Assembly: GCA_017469945.1 (NCBI GenBank)
Contig: JAFUFI010000006.1
Location: 1 to 64,000, forward strand
Reading direction: 5' to 3'
Source: Lachnospiraceae bacterium
GTDB taxonomy: Bacteria; Bacillota; Clostridia; Lachnospirales; Lachnospiraceae
DNA length: 64,000 bases
Part shown: in pieces, positions 22,000 to 30,796 of the stretch
Numbering within the stretch: the stretch's first letter is position 1
Layout of the letters: every line of letters starts with the position of its first letter
Made by a program: the position numbers and the translations under genes
The notes under the pieces: generated by a model
Databases searched by the model: none
Seen by the model: the letters and a program-made list of their open reading frames with translations, nothing else
What the model was told of the DNA's origin: nothing

Positions 22000-23817
22000 T
22001 TACAATTCAAAGAGTGCTTCGAACTCCTCGCGGGAGATTCTCTCTTTCTCAAGAAGAAGCTCGGCACACTTGTGAAGCACATTTTCATGCTTAAGGATAA
22101 TATCCTTGGCTTTTTTGTAGCAATCGTCGATGATGGACTTCACTTCTTTGTCTATCTCGCTTGCAACTTCTTCACTGTGGCTCTTGGCGTGGGCAAGGTC
22201 GCGTCCGATAAATACTTCATCGTCGTCGTCTTCGTAGCAGATAACACCGATGTTTTCGCTCATTCCGAAGCGGGTCACCATCATTCTTGCCACCTTGGTT
22301 GCCTTCTTGATGTCGCTCGAAGCGCCCGTTGTTATATCACCGAAGATGATCTCTTCTGCTATTCTTCCGCCCAGAGACACCTGAATATCCTGAAGCATCT
22401 TGCTCTTTGTAAGATACATATCGTCCTTTTCGGGAAGAGGCATTGTATATCCGCCCGCACCGGGACCGGTAGGAATTATCGATACGGTAAATACAGGTCC
22501 GACATCGGGGAGGACGTGGAAAAGAATAGCGTGGCCCGCCTCATGGTAAGCCGTGATCTTCTTTTCTTTTTCAGACACAAGGCGACTCTTTTTCTCGGTA
22601 CCGATACCAACCTTGATAAAGGATTTTCTGACATCTTCCATGGAGATAAAGGCTCTGTTTTCTCTGGCAGCCCTGATAGCCGACTCATTTAAAAGGTTCT
22701 CGAGATCGGCGCCTGTAAAGCCTGCTGTGGTCCTTGCAATCTGTTCGATATCGACATCATCTCCTAAGGGTTTTCCCGCAGAATGTACTCTAAGAATCTC
22801 TTCTCTGCCCTTAACGTCAGGTCTTCCGACAACAACCTTACGGTCGAAGCGTCCGGGTCTAAGAATCGCGGGGTCGAGGATATCAACGCGGTTTGTAGCC
22901 GCCATAACGATGATTCCTTCGTTGTTTTCAAATCCGTCCATCTCAACCAGCATCTGGTTAAGGGTCTGTTCACGTTCGTCATGGCCGCCGCCCATACCGG
23001 TTCCGCGGCGCCTTGCCACAGCATCGATCTCGTCGATAAAGATGATGCAGGGGGATTCCTTTTTGGCAGTTTCAAAAAGGTCTCTTACTCTCGAGGCTCC
23101 GACTCCGACAAACATCTCGACGAAATCCGAACCTGAAATACTGAAGAAAGGAACTCCCGCTTCTCCGGCTACAGCCTTTGCAAGAAGGGTTTTACCTGTT
23201 CCGGGGCTGCCCTCAAGGAGCACACCCTTGGGAATCCTTGCACCGAGAGCTGTGAATTTACCGGGATCTTTAAGGAAATCTACAATTTCCTTAAGTTCCT
23301 CTTTTTCCTCATGAAGGCCGGCAACATTTTCAAATCTGACCTTGCTGTCTCTGATAACTTCGGCGTGGCTCTTTCCAAAATTCATCATCTTGGAGTTGCC
23401 TCCGCCGGCTCCTGCTCCCGCCGAACCCGCGAAGAGCATAATAAACATAAAGATTACCGCTACTACTATAACGGCGAGGGGAATAAGTACGTTAAAGGTC
23501 CAGTGCGTCCAAAAACTGTCTTTTACGATAGGGTCATAGCCTTTGTCTCTGATGACCTTTTCAATTTCGGAAGCGGATGTAACATAAAGTCTCTTGTTTG
23601 ATCCGGCTTCAAAGCCTACCGATACGTATCCTGCTCCCGATCCCTCATCGGGGACGATAGTGATCTCAGTTGTCTTGCCTCCGTCCATATCTGCAATAAA
23701 CTGATCGTAAGTATAGGGAGAAGAGTTATATCTGAGTATGTTGAGCACTACAACAAATGCAACAACCACAAACATAAAGATCAGATAGCCTCTAAAACCC
23801 CTTCTGTTGTTGTCCAA
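22000..23817 (-). CDS. ftsH: ATP-dependent zinc metalloprotease FtsH
   Basis: FtsH degrades misfolded and regulatory membrane and cytosolic proteins. Two membrane helices (about 8-25 and 105-130) flank a small outer domain. The AAA module has Walker [15 protein letters not shown], Walker [11 protein letters not shown] and the second region of homology [20 protein letters not shown]. The protease zinc site HEAGH is in [14 protein letters not shown]. At 605 residues it is of normal length. The third P-loop residue region is unusual: GSPGTGKT instead of GPPGTGKT. It ends the conserved hup-rqcP-divIC-tilS-hpt-ftsH block and is 41 bp after hpt. Confidence 0.98.
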   Translation of the reverse strand: MDNNRRGFRGYLIFMFVVVAFVVVLNILRYNSSPYTYDQFIADMDGGKTTEITIVPDEGSGAGYVSVGFEAGSNKRLYVTSASEIEKVIRDKGYDPIVKDSFWTHWTFNVLIPLAVIVVAVIFMFIMLFAGSAGAGAGGGNSKMMNFGKSHAEVIRDSKVRFENVAGLHEEKEELKEIVDFLKDPGKFTALGARIPKGVLLEGSPGTGKTLLAKAVAGEAGVPFFSISGSDFVEMFVGVGASRVRDLFETAKKESPCIIFIDEIDAVARRRGTGMGGGHDEREQTLNQMLVEMDGFENNEGIIVMAATNRVDILDPAILRPGRFDRKVVVGRPDVKGREEILRVHSAGKPLGDDVDIEQIARTTAGFTGADLENLLNESAIRAARENRAFISMEDVRKSFIKVGIGTEKKSRLVSEKEKKITAYHEAGHAILFHVLPDVGPVFTVSIIPTGPGAGGYTMPLPEKDDMYLTKSKMLQDIQVSLGGRIAEEIIFGDITTGASSDIKKATKVARMMVTRFGMSENIGVICYEDDDDEVFIGRDLAHAKSHSEEVASEIDKEVKSIIDDCYKKAKDIILKHENVLHKCAELLLEKERISREEFEALFEL

Positions 23818-23858
23818 AAATTTGTCCTCCGTCTCTAGTCATTTTTACGATAATCGGA

Positions 23859-24386
23859 TCAGTCGAATTTAACTACTCCGATATAAGGTAAATTTCTGTA
23901 TTTCTGGTCATAATCAAGACCGTATCCCACAACAAATTCATCGGGGATCTCAAATCCGGTATAATCCACCTTGACATCCATAACTCTGCGGCTGGGCTTG
24001 TCAAGAAGGGTGCAGAGCTTTAAAGAAGCGGGCTTTCTGTCTTTCATCATAGAAAGAAGATAGCTCAGGGTTCTTCCGCTGTCTACTATATCCTCTACGA
24101 TAAGAACCTCCTTATCCTTTATGGATTCATCCAGGTCCTTAACAATCTTTACAACGCCGCTGGATTTTGTATCTCCGCCATAGCTGGATACTGACATAAA
24201 ATCAAGAGATACATCAAGATTGATCCTCTTTGCAAGCTCGCAGAGGAAGAAGCTTCCTCCCTTAAGAACGCAGATAAGGTGCACCTGCTTTCCCGCATAG
24301 TCCTTTGTGATCTGCTCTCCGATTTCCTTGATCCTTCTATCTACTTCGTCTTCGGGTATCATAACTTCAATATGATAATCAGCCAT
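23859..24386 (-). CDS. hpt: Hypoxanthine phosphoribosyltransferase
   Basis: This purine salvage enzyme converts hypoxanthine or guanine and PRPP to IMP or GMP. The PRPP-binding motif is VLIVEDIVDSGRTLSYLL. The N-terminal hallmark VLKGGSFFLCELAKRI and the C-terminal DEFVVGYGLDYDQKYRNLPY are also intact. The length of 175 residues is standard. The gene is five bases downstream of tilS, the usual Firmicute pairing. Confidence 0.97.
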   Translation of the reverse strand: MADYHIEVMIPEDEVDRRIKEIGEQITKDYAGKQVHLICVLKGGSFFLCELAKRINLDVSLDFMSVSSYGGDTKSSGVVKIVKDLDESIKDKEVLIVEDIVDSGRTLSYLLSMMKDRKPASLKLCTLLDKPSRRVMDVKVDYTGFEIPDEFVVGYGLDYDQKYRNLPYIGVVKFD

Positions 24387-24391
24387 TTTAT

Positions 24392-25870
24392 TTACCTCTC
24401 GTATGTTAAACTTAATATTGTTTTTGTGTTTTCATCTATAAAAAGGTCATCGCTTGTGCGATAGCCCACAAGCCAAATGCATTTATCATAAGCGGCTACA
24501 ACCGGTATCAGATCCCTCTCGGAGGGTGGGATCTTTGCATCGATCATATACTGCTTAAGGCTCTTTTTTCCGTATGTCCCATCGGAGCGCTTAACGGCGA
24601 TATAATCCCCCGTTTTGCGCTTTCTGAGTTCAAACGGCCCATCTATTTTATCACAATCAAACAATTTCGTATACTTGTTTGCGCCTGCGGTTTTCTTAAA
24701 ATCTTCTAAATTCAGATTAAAGTTTTCCCCGGGTATGATCTTTGATATAAGCTTTCCGCTTATTTCTTTCTCAGACTCATCCCCGGCGAAACCGCCTTCC
24801 TTGCTCAATATAACAATTTTGTCATATTCTCTTTTGGCGGCTACGCCTCTTGCAAGGTCAAGCTTTCTGTTTCCCTCTCTTAACAAGAGATCGAGGAGCT
24901 GTTCTATCTGCAGCGCCCCAATGTCCCTGCCTCCGGACGTAACTATCCGCAATGCTCTGTGCAGGACTCTTTTTTGGATAGCGATGTGGCAGCAGGAGAG
25001 CTTACCGCAATCTAGGATCACTTCCACGGCAGATTCCGCCTCCGCAGAAGTTTTTACATTCCCGCCCCGGAGGGATGCACACCTCTCAAAAGCCTCTTTT
25101 TCTTCAGTTTCAAGAAAGTCATCGGTCTCAGCAAGAATCTGCGATGAAGAAAGGATTCTCCTTACAGCCCCGGGGGCGATTTCTTCGGCAACAGGCAAGA
25201 TGTCATGCCTTATTCTGTTTCTTGAGTATATATTCTCTTCATTGGTTTCATCCGTTACATACTCTAAACCAAAGCACTTAAGAATCTCTTCGATTTCAGA
25301 TCGCTCAAGGCAAAGAAGGGGGCGAACAATCCGAAATTTTCCTTCCCTTGATACCGGAATCCCGGTAAGTCCTTTCAGAGCACTTCCCCTGAAAAGATTA
25401 AAAAGTACCGTCTCCGCATTGTCGTTCATATTATGAGCAACCGCAATCTTTACTTCTCGCTCTTTTCCTGAAGGTCCAAAATCAGAAACGGCCGAAAGCT
25501 CATTTTTTACCCTTTGCGCCGTCTCTTCAAAAGCTTCGTACCTAACGCGCCTGCCCGTTTCCTCCTCGGACAGACCCAGTTCTTTAGAAAGCGAAGGTAT
25601 GTCCTTTTCGTACAAATAAAAGGGCACATCCCACTTTTCGCAAAGCTGTCTTACGTAGGTGGCATCCCTTGAAGCGTTTTCGCGGATTCCGTGGTTTACA
25701 TGTACGGCAAAAAGCTTCAGGTCCATTTCTTTTCTTAATTCACATAACAAAAATAAGAGGCAAACCGAGTCCGCCCCTCCAGAAATTCCGGCAACGATAG
25801 CATCACCGACAGATATCAGATTTTTGGCCTCCGTAAAAGAGGCCGCCTTTTTCATTAACTCGTTATCCAT
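24392..25870 (-). CDS. tilS: tRNA(Ile)-lysidine synthase
   Basis: TilS converts the wobble cytidine of the tRNA-Ile CAU anticodon to lysidine so that AUA is read as isoleucine. The PP-loop SGGADSVCLLFLL near residue 30 binds ATP. The N-type catalytic segment HVNHGIRENASRDATYV follows, and RNRIRHDILP is the usual signature. The C-terminal domain carries KRKTGDYI and KKSLKQYMIDAKIPPSERD. It lies between divIC and hpt with only a few bases on either side. Confidence 0.96.
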   Translation of the reverse strand: MDNELMKKAASFTEAKNLISVGDAIVAGISGGADSVCLLFLLCELRKEMDLKLFAVHVNHGIRENASRDATYVRQLCEKWDVPFYLYEKDIPSLSKELGLSEEETGRRVRYEAFEETAQRVKNELSAVSDFGPSGKEREVKIAVAHNMNDNAETVLFNLFRGSALKGLTGIPVSREGKFRIVRPLLCLERSEIEEILKCFGLEYVTDETNEENIYSRNRIRHDILPVAEEIAPGAVRRILSSSQILAETDDFLETEEKEAFERCASLRGGNVKTSAEAESAVEVILDCGKLSCCHIAIQKRVLHRALRIVTSGGRDIGALQIEQLLDLLLREGNRKLDLARGVAAKREYDKIVILSKEGGFAGDESEKEISGKLISKIIPGENFNLNLEDFKKTAGANKYTKLFDCDKIDGPFELRKRKTGDYIAVKRSDGTYGKKSLKQYMIDAKIPPSERDLIPVVAAYDKCIWLVGYRTSDDLFIDENTKTILSLTYER

Positions 25871-25876
25871 TTTAAA

Positions 25877-26185
25877 TCAGTGGTTTTTGCGGAAGATGAT
25901 CTCTCCCTCCTGAACCAGTCCAAGAGACTCGCGGGCCTTATCGGCGGCGAAACCTTTTGTTTGAGACTCGATCTCGTACTCATCAATCTCTTTTCCGCGC
26001 TGCTCTTCATCAGCAAGCTGCTCATTGAGAGAGACTTCCTGCGTATCGTATGCGGCTATCCTGCTCTTAACATTTCTTCCCTGTACAAAGATTATTACAG
26101 AAATAAGAAATACAACCATAGCCACGAGTACAAAACCCATAAAACTATTATGTTTTCTTCTTCTCGACATTGCTGTTCTTGCCAT
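25877..26185 (-). CDS. divIC: Septum formation initiator, DivIC/FtsB type
   Basis: A 102-residue bitopic protein: basic cytoplasmic start (SRRRKHNS), one membrane helix (about 15-35, FMGFVLVAMVVFLISVIIFV), then an outer coiled coil (about 40-75, rich in Q, E and L) and the conserved tail FAADKARESLGLVQEGEIIF. DivIC works with FtsL and DivIB in the divisome. Its place immediately before tilS agrees with the Firmicute cluster. FtsB and DivIC belong to one family, so the exact symbol follows from context. Confidence 0.88.
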   Translation of the reverse strand: MARTAMSRRRKHNSFMGFVLVAMVVFLISVIIFVQGRNVKSRIAAYDTQEVSLNEQLADEEQRGKEIDEYEIESQTKGFAADKARESLGLVQEGEIIFRKNH

Positions 26186-26257
26186 ATCGGGGATCCTTCC
26201 TTAAAAACACATGTTTACATAAATTTTACCCCTTATGTAACGGGTGCGTCAACAGTA

Positions 26258-26500
26258 TTAACCTATATATTTAAACAATTCCTTCGCTTCATCCTTCTTC
26301 ACGGTCTCGGCTACATCAAGTACCTCTACCTTAACCTCCTTGTTACCGAAGGAAATGGTGATGACATCCCCTACTTTTACGTCGGTAGATGCCTTCGCAA
26401 CCTTATCGTTTATCATAACTCTTCCGGTATCGCAGGCTTCGTTGGCTATCGTTCTTCTCTTAATAAGTCTTGATACCTTCAGATATTTGTCTAATCTCAT
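26258..26500 (-). CDS. rqcP: S4-domain RNA-binding protein RqcP (YabO)
   Basis: A compact S4 domain protein that in Bacillus acts with RqcH in adding C-terminal alanine tails on stalled large subunits. The S4 fold is seen in MRLDKYLKVSRLIKRRTIAN and GRVMINDKVAKASTDVKVGD. An upstream ATG extends the frame by nine codons, but GGGAGG lies seven bases before the ATG at 26498-26500 and the family begins MRLDKFLKVSR, so I use the shorter 80-residue form. It follows hup, separated by a terminator. Confidence 0.93.
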   Translation of the reverse strand: MRLDKYLKVSRLIKRRTIANEACDTGRVMINDKVAKASTDVKVGDVITISFGNKEVKVEVLDVAETVKKDEAKELFKYIG

Positions 26501-26525
26501 AAAATCCTCCCATAATCTCCTGAGC

Positions 26526-26556
26526 AAAAAACAGGCGCATCCAAACGGGTGCGCCT
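26526..26556 (-). terminator. Terminator between hup and rqcP
   Basis: On the minus strand AGGCGCACCC pairs with GGATGCGCCT and is followed by a T-rich run (26526-26532). It lies between the hup stop and the rqcP start, so part of the hup transcription probably ends here with some read-through into rqcP. Confidence 0.85.
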
Positions 26557-26580
26557 AAAAATTCTAAAACGATAAACTAA

Positions 26581-26853
26581 TTAGTTTACAGCGTCCTTAA
26601 GAGCCTTACCAGCCTTGAACTTAGGAGCCTTAGAAGCCTTGATCTTCATCTCCTTACCGGTCTGAGGGTTTCTTCCGGTTCTAGCTGCTCTCTTAGCAAC
26701 TTCGAAAGTACCGAAGCCAACGAGCTGAACCTTGTCATTCTTCTTAAGAGCCTTAGTAACAACGGTGATGAAAGCGTTAACTGCTTCCTGTGCATCCTTC
26801 TTTGAAAGCTTAGCTTCCTCAGCAACAGCTGCAACAAACTCAGTCTTGTTCAT
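26581..26853 (-). CDS. hup: HU-family DNA-binding protein
   Basis: A typical 90-residue bacterial nucleoid protein. [20 protein letters not shown] starts the dimerising helices, and [20 protein letters not shown] and [10 protein letters not shown] form the DNA-gripping arm. AGGAGG precedes the ATG. A strong promoter at 26912-26940 and the intrinsic terminator at 26526-26556 fit a highly expressed short transcript. It opens the rqcP-divIC-tilS-hpt-ftsH block. Confidence 0.98.
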   Translation of the reverse strand: MNKTEFVAAVAEEAKLSKKDAQEAVNAFITVVTKALKKNDKVQLVGFGTFEVAKRAARTGRNPQTGKEMKIKASKAPKFKAGKALKDAVN

Positions 26854-26911
26854 GTTTAAATTTCCTCCTGAATTATGAGATTATTTGGTAGCAAATAAAA
26901 GCTACTCTTTA

Positions 26912-26940
26912 TATATACTTACTTTCTGCCGTTTTGTCAA
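26912..26940 (-). promoter_or_regulatory. Strong hup promoter
   Basis: A consensus TTGACA (26935-26940) and TATATA (26912-26917) on the minus strand with a 17-base spacer lie about 55 bases upstream of the hup start. Confidence 0.85.
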
Positions 26941-26987
26941 GGAAATACAGCAAAAACGTGCATATTTTCAGCCTTTTTTTGCCTTTT

Positions 26988-28493
26988 TTATGGCTCTTTT
27001 ACCAAATCTGCGAAAGAAAATGATACATCTTTATCATCACCGTCGACAGAAATGGTATAACTTCGGGTAAAATAACCCGCTTTGCTCAAAGTCAAAACAT
27101 GTAATCCCTCGGCTTTTTTAAAGCTGCAGGGGCTGATTCCGACGTAAGAACCGTCAAGGTAAATCTCAGCTCCCGTGGGGGAATCTATGTATACTTTGTA
27201 GTATGTAGACGTTGTCTGCGCATCCGAAGGGGCAGATGTACTTTCGGAGACTGTATTATCCGTGGCCACCCCGGATGAAGTACTGCCTGACGAAGTGCTG
27301 CCTGATGAAGTACTGTCTGTCGAAGCGTTGCCGGATGAGGTATTATCGGATGAACCCGTACTTTGCGAGTTTTGGGTCGCAGAGCCCGTGCCCGACGCAG
27401 ATGAGGTCGAATCCTCATCTTTATCATCGGTCTCTGACTTTTCAAGGGTAATGTCTATTCCGGCCGTGGGCTGGCCGACATTAAGGTACTGCGTGATGGT
27501 AGTGTAGCCCTCTGCCTTGCAGATAAGCTGGTGCAAGCCGTAAGAGAGTTCAACCGCCTCGGACACGTTTGTCTGCTCTCCGTCAACGTAGAGCTTGGCG
27601 CTTGCGGGATTTAAGGAGAAAAGAATCTTTCCCGTCTTTGGCTTAGCAAATTCCACATCTGAAAAATCGAGGGACGACTCACTGTTACGATTTATAACAA
27701 CGCTCTTTTCGGCAACTGTTCCGGAACCGCTTATCTTAACCTGATACTTGCCCTCGGGAACGGTTATCAGCATATCCTCCGTCACCTTCTGGATCACGGA
27801 GTATCCGATTTCGATCCAGCCGTCAATAAATCCCTGATGACCGGTAAGACGCAAGTATCCGTGTCCCTTCTCAACCTTTAAGCTGTAGACCTTGTTTCCG
27901 ATTCCCTGGAATGTCAGCTTGTCCGTAGGGATTATATCCTGCTCGGCGATTCGATTTCCGTCCGAAAAGTAGACGGCATCCTTGCTTATCTTGTACACAT
28001 CTTCGCCGATGGTTACTTCTCTCTTGACATCGTCAATGGCATATCTGTCCGTTTCGGCTACTGTCCAGGCCGAAGGCGATAGTTTCATCTCGGTTAAATG
28101 CTTCTTATCCTTGATAAACTTTACGTCAACAATATCCCCGGGATTTATCTGGCTTATTGATACCGTACTTCCGTGACGGTCGTAAAAGCAGGTCGTTCCG
28201 TCGTATTCAAGAGTATAGCTTTTCTCAACATCAAGATTGAAAAAAGTTAACGTCATTTTCTCCTCATCCTTTTTTACAAGGATAGGAGTATCCGCGGAAT
28301 CGTAACTGCCCGGCCCGTATACCACGGGGAGTTCATTCTTCGTCTCATCTCCCACTACGGGTGATGGAATGTCATCCGTAGAGAGCATTCCACATCCCGT
28401 TAAAAGCCCGGTCAGCAAAAGACCGGTAAAAATAACTGCTGCCGCCTTCTTCCCTGAATATTCAGTTTTCCCCATCAGCTTTTTTCTTATCAC
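26988..28493 (-). CDS. PEGA-domain lipoprotein with Ser/Thr/Gly-rich linker
   Basis: A surface lipoprotein: the signal has a hydrophobic run AAAVIFTGLLLTGLLTGC, with the lipidated Cys at about 34. The body (about 55-270) is beta-rich and unrecognised. Two PEGA repeats follow: about 285-340 (ILFSLNPASAKLYVDGEQT) and about 440-501 (YKVYIDSPTGAEIYLDGSYV). They are joined by a roughly 70-residue low-complexity linker of TSSGS-like units encoded by 15-bp repeats (about 27270-27350). PEGA domains generally occur in surface proteins. The GTG start at 28491-28493 abuts the cca stop, with GGAG seven bases upstream, so translation is coupled. Confidence 0.82.
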   Translation of the reverse strand: MIRKKLMGKTEYSGKKAAAVIFTGLLLTGLLTGCGMLSTDDIPSPVVGDETKNELPVVYGPGSYDSADTPILVKKDEEKMTLTFFNLDVEKSYTLEYDGTTCFYDRHGSTVSISQINPGDIVDVKFIKDKKHLTEMKLSPSAWTVAETDRYAIDDVKREVTIGEDVYKISKDAVYFSDGNRIAEQDIIPTDKLTFQGIGNKVYSLKVEKGHGYLRLTGHQGFIDGWIEIGYSVIQKVTEDMLITVPEGKYQVKISGSGTVAEKSVVINRNSESSLDFSDVEFAKPKTGKILFSLNPASAKLYVDGEQTNVSEAVELSYGLHQLICKAEGYTTITQYLNVGQPTAGIDITLEKSETDDKDEDSTSSASGTGSATQNSQSTGSSDNTSSGNASTDSTSSGSTSSGSTSSGVATDNTVSESTSAPSDAQTTSTYYKVYIDSPTGAEIYLDGSYVGISPCSFKKAEGLHVLTLSKAGYFTRSYTISVDGDDKDVSFSFADLVKEP

Positions 28494-29852
28494 TTATTTC
28501 TCCGAAATCAGCTCCATAACCCGCTTTTTAAGGTACTCCGGCGTATTCTTCGATGGCTCATCCAGGACTTCCTGTAAGAGCTTGTCGAGAATCTCGCCCA
28601 TAGCGGGCCCCGGCTTAACTCCAAGGTCTTTTAAATCGTTTCCGTTTATCTTCAGTTCTTTTACAGAGACGCATTCGCCTCTTTCAAGTATCCCTTTATA
28701 TATTTTATCCCACTGCCTGATATTTTCAAGTTTCTCTTCTCGCTTAAAATCGCTTTGGGCAAGAATATCCGCTTCCTTTACCTCAAGAAGCAGCGGAAAA
28801 TTCTCTCTTCCTATTTTGCAAAGAGCTTTTCTGACGAGCTTTTCATCGGGCTGAAGACTGTACCCGTAGTCGTGGTATCTTACAAAAGCCGTTACCTTCG
28901 AGATTGTGGCGTTGTCCATCTTAAGGCGCCGTAAAATCTTTCCCGCCATATCCGCACTGATAGCCGGGTGCCCGTGAAAATGAGTAGTTCCGTCGGCATC
29001 TGTGGTAAGAGTCCTGCTTTTTCCGATATCATGTAACAGCATCGCCAGTCGCAGGACGGGATCCGGGCGCACATTCTCAATACTTTTTATTATATGCTCT
29101 CCTACTCCGTAGCAGTGGTGAATATGCCTTTGTGGCGTCTTCATCGCCTCGTCAAACTCCGGCAAAAAAACCTTAGTCATCCCGGTTTCGTAAGCCTTAA
29201 TAAGCTCTCCGGGGTTGTCCGAAACAAGCAGTTTTATAAGCTCTGTGTGGATTCTCTCGGCGCTTATCTTTTCGAGATTTCCGGATAGTTTTTTAATAGC
29301 TTCCTGCGTCTTTATGTCAATCTCGTATCCAAGCTGAGCCGCGAATCGCACCGCTCTGAGCATCCTTAAAGCATCTTCTGAAAATCGCTCCATCGGGTCT
29401 CCGACACAGCGGATGACTTTTCGGTCAATATCGCCGAGGCCGTCAAAGAGGTCCACCAGTCCCGCCTCGTCATTATAAGCCATGGCATTTATGGTAAAAT
29501 CACGTCTCTTAAGATCCTCTTCAAGACATGCCGTAAAAGTCACTTCCTTCGGATGTCTTCCGTCCTCGTAGACTCCGTCAAGACGGTAGGTTGTCACCTC
29601 GAAGCCTTCCTCACCGAGCATAACTGTGACCGTTCCGTGCTGCAGCCCCGTGTCTACCGTGCGCCTAAAAAGTTCTTTAACCTTTAGAGGCGCCGCAGAT
29701 GTAGTAATATCCCAGTCCTGCGGATTTCTTCCGAGGATGGAGTCTCTTACGCACCCTCCTACCACATAAGCCTCAAAGCCCGCGTCCGAAAGAGTTTTGA
29801 TTATGAAATTTGCCTTTTCGGGTATAGTAATTTTAACCTGATTTTTTTCCAT
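28494..29852 (-). CDS. cca: CCA tRNA nucleotidyltransferase with HD domain
   Basis: It adds or repairs the 3' CCA of tRNAs, needed here since the tRNA-Leu gene lacks an encoded CCA. The nucleotidyltransferase head has YVVGGCVRDSILGR and the metal site QDWDITTSA, then RRDFTINAMAYND. The RNA-binding helix is present as DALRMLRAVRFAAQLGYEI. A C-terminal HD motif (LRLAMLLHDIGKSRT) lies at about 265. A TTG three bases upstream also opens the frame, but AGGA spacing favours the ATG at 29850-29852. Poly(A) polymerase activity cannot be excluded for this class. Confidence 0.93.
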   Translation of the reverse strand: MEKNQVKITIPEKANFIIKTLSDAGFEAYVVGGCVRDSILGRNPQDWDITTSAAPLKVKELFRRTVDTGLQHGTVTVMLGEEGFEVTTYRLDGVYEDGRHPKEVTFTACLEEDLKRRDFTINAMAYNDEAGLVDLFDGLGDIDRKVIRCVGDPMERFSEDALRMLRAVRFAAQLGYEIDIKTQEAIKKLSGNLEKISAERIHTELIKLLVSDNPGELIKAYETGMTKVFLPEFDEAMKTPQRHIHHCYGVGEHIIKSIENVRPDPVLRLAMLLHDIGKSRTLTTDADGTTHFHGHPAISADMAGKILRRLKMDNATISKVTAFVRYHDYGYSLQPDEKLVRKALCKIGRENFPLLLEVKEADILAQSDFKREEKLENIRQWDKIYKGILERGECVSVKELKINGNDLKDLGVKPGPAMGEILDKLLQEVLDEPSKNTPEYLKKRVMELISEK

Positions 29853-29887
29853 CAAAAATTCCTGTATTACATTCCGGCCTGCAAGTT

Positions 29888-30796
29888 TTAATTGCCGGCT
29901 GAACCTAATATAAACTTATCGATAACCGTCACAAGACCGTCCTCATCGTTTGAGAGTGTGATAAAGTCTGCGGCTTTTTTAACTTCGTCTTTGGCGTTGG
30001 CCATGGCAACACCTACCGCGGCATATTTGATCATAGAAATATCGTTGAATCCGTCTCCGCAGCATATGGTATTCTCCCATTTTACGCCAATCTTTTCAAG
30101 CATGGCATCAAGCGTATCCGCTTTGCTGACGTTTTTGGGCATCACTTCAAGGAAGAATTCCTCGGAGCGATAAATAGAAAGAGAATCTTTGTATCTTGCA
30201 ACAAGCTCTTTTTCATATCCTGCCGCCAGCTGACCCGGGGCAGTTATAAGCACCTTGTTTACGGGATAGTCTATAAAAGACTTAAAATCGTAAACTGTGA
30301 TAACATTCATATTGTTGATACGCGCTTCCAAGAGCACGTACTCATCGGGTTCAAAAGCCGAAATGACGTAGTCTCCATCAGGGTCTATGCCTTTTGACGA
30401 GAGATATCCTCCCTGCTTTTTAACCTCGTTTTCATTTCCTTTAAGATAATAGGAGATGATCCCCGCTTCTTTTTCCTTTGCAAATTCGTAAATCTCGGCG
30501 GGAATATCTCCGGGAAGAGTCTTTTGGTAGATTACTTCCTTAGCCGCGCAGTCCCAGACCCTCGCCCCGTTAAAGGAAAGAAGGTATCCGCCGTACCTCG
30601 CAAGCTCCAGCTCTGCTTCATATCTTTTCATTCCGGGAGTAGGTCTTCCGGAGGCAAGTATCACAGCGTGTCCCATATCCATTATCTTTTTAAGGGCCCG
30701 GGCGGTCTTAGGTGTGATCTCTTTTTTAGAATTAGTAAGAGTTCCGTCTATATCAAGCACAAGAGCCTTGCGCTTATCCAAGTTTAGTCTGTTCAT
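29888..30796 (-). CDS. Cof-type HAD-IIB sugar phosphatase
   Basis: Residues LVLDIDGTLTNSKKEI carry the DxD nucleophile motif of the HAD superfamily, and the late motif CCGDGFNDISMIKYAAVGVAMANAKDEVK is split here only for notation: GDGFNDISMI and GVAMANAKDEVKKAADF are the Cof-family motif IV and its tail. The IIB-type cap lies between about 90 and 200. These enzymes dephosphorylate sugar phosphates, with broad specificity; the substrate is unknown. The gene overlaps the 3' end of the MATE gene by 23 bases, so the two are co-translated. Confidence 0.9.
   Translation of the reverse strand: MNRLNLDKRKALVLDIDGTLTNSKKEITPKTARALKKIMDMGHAVILASGRPTPGMKRYEAELELARYGGYLLSFNGARVWDCAAKEVIYQKTLPGDIPAEIYEFAKEKEAGIISYYLKGNENEVKKQGGYLSSKGIDPDGDYVISAFEPDEYVLLEARINNMNVITVYDFKSFIDYPVNKVLITAPGQLAAGYEKELVARYKDSLSIYRSEEFFLEVMPKNVSKADTLDAMLEKIGVKWENTICCGDGFNDISMIKYAAVGVAMANAKDEVKKAADFITLSNDEDGLVTVIDKFILGSAGN

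Noticed and set aside
22553..23314. 253-residue frame antisense to ftsH
   Set aside because: It is Ser/Pro-rich and mirrors codon bias of the real gene; no ribosome site or domain.
24615..25436. 273-residue frame antisense to tilS
   Set aside because: A long shadow of a well-supported gene; low-complexity Ser/Arg composition and no family match.
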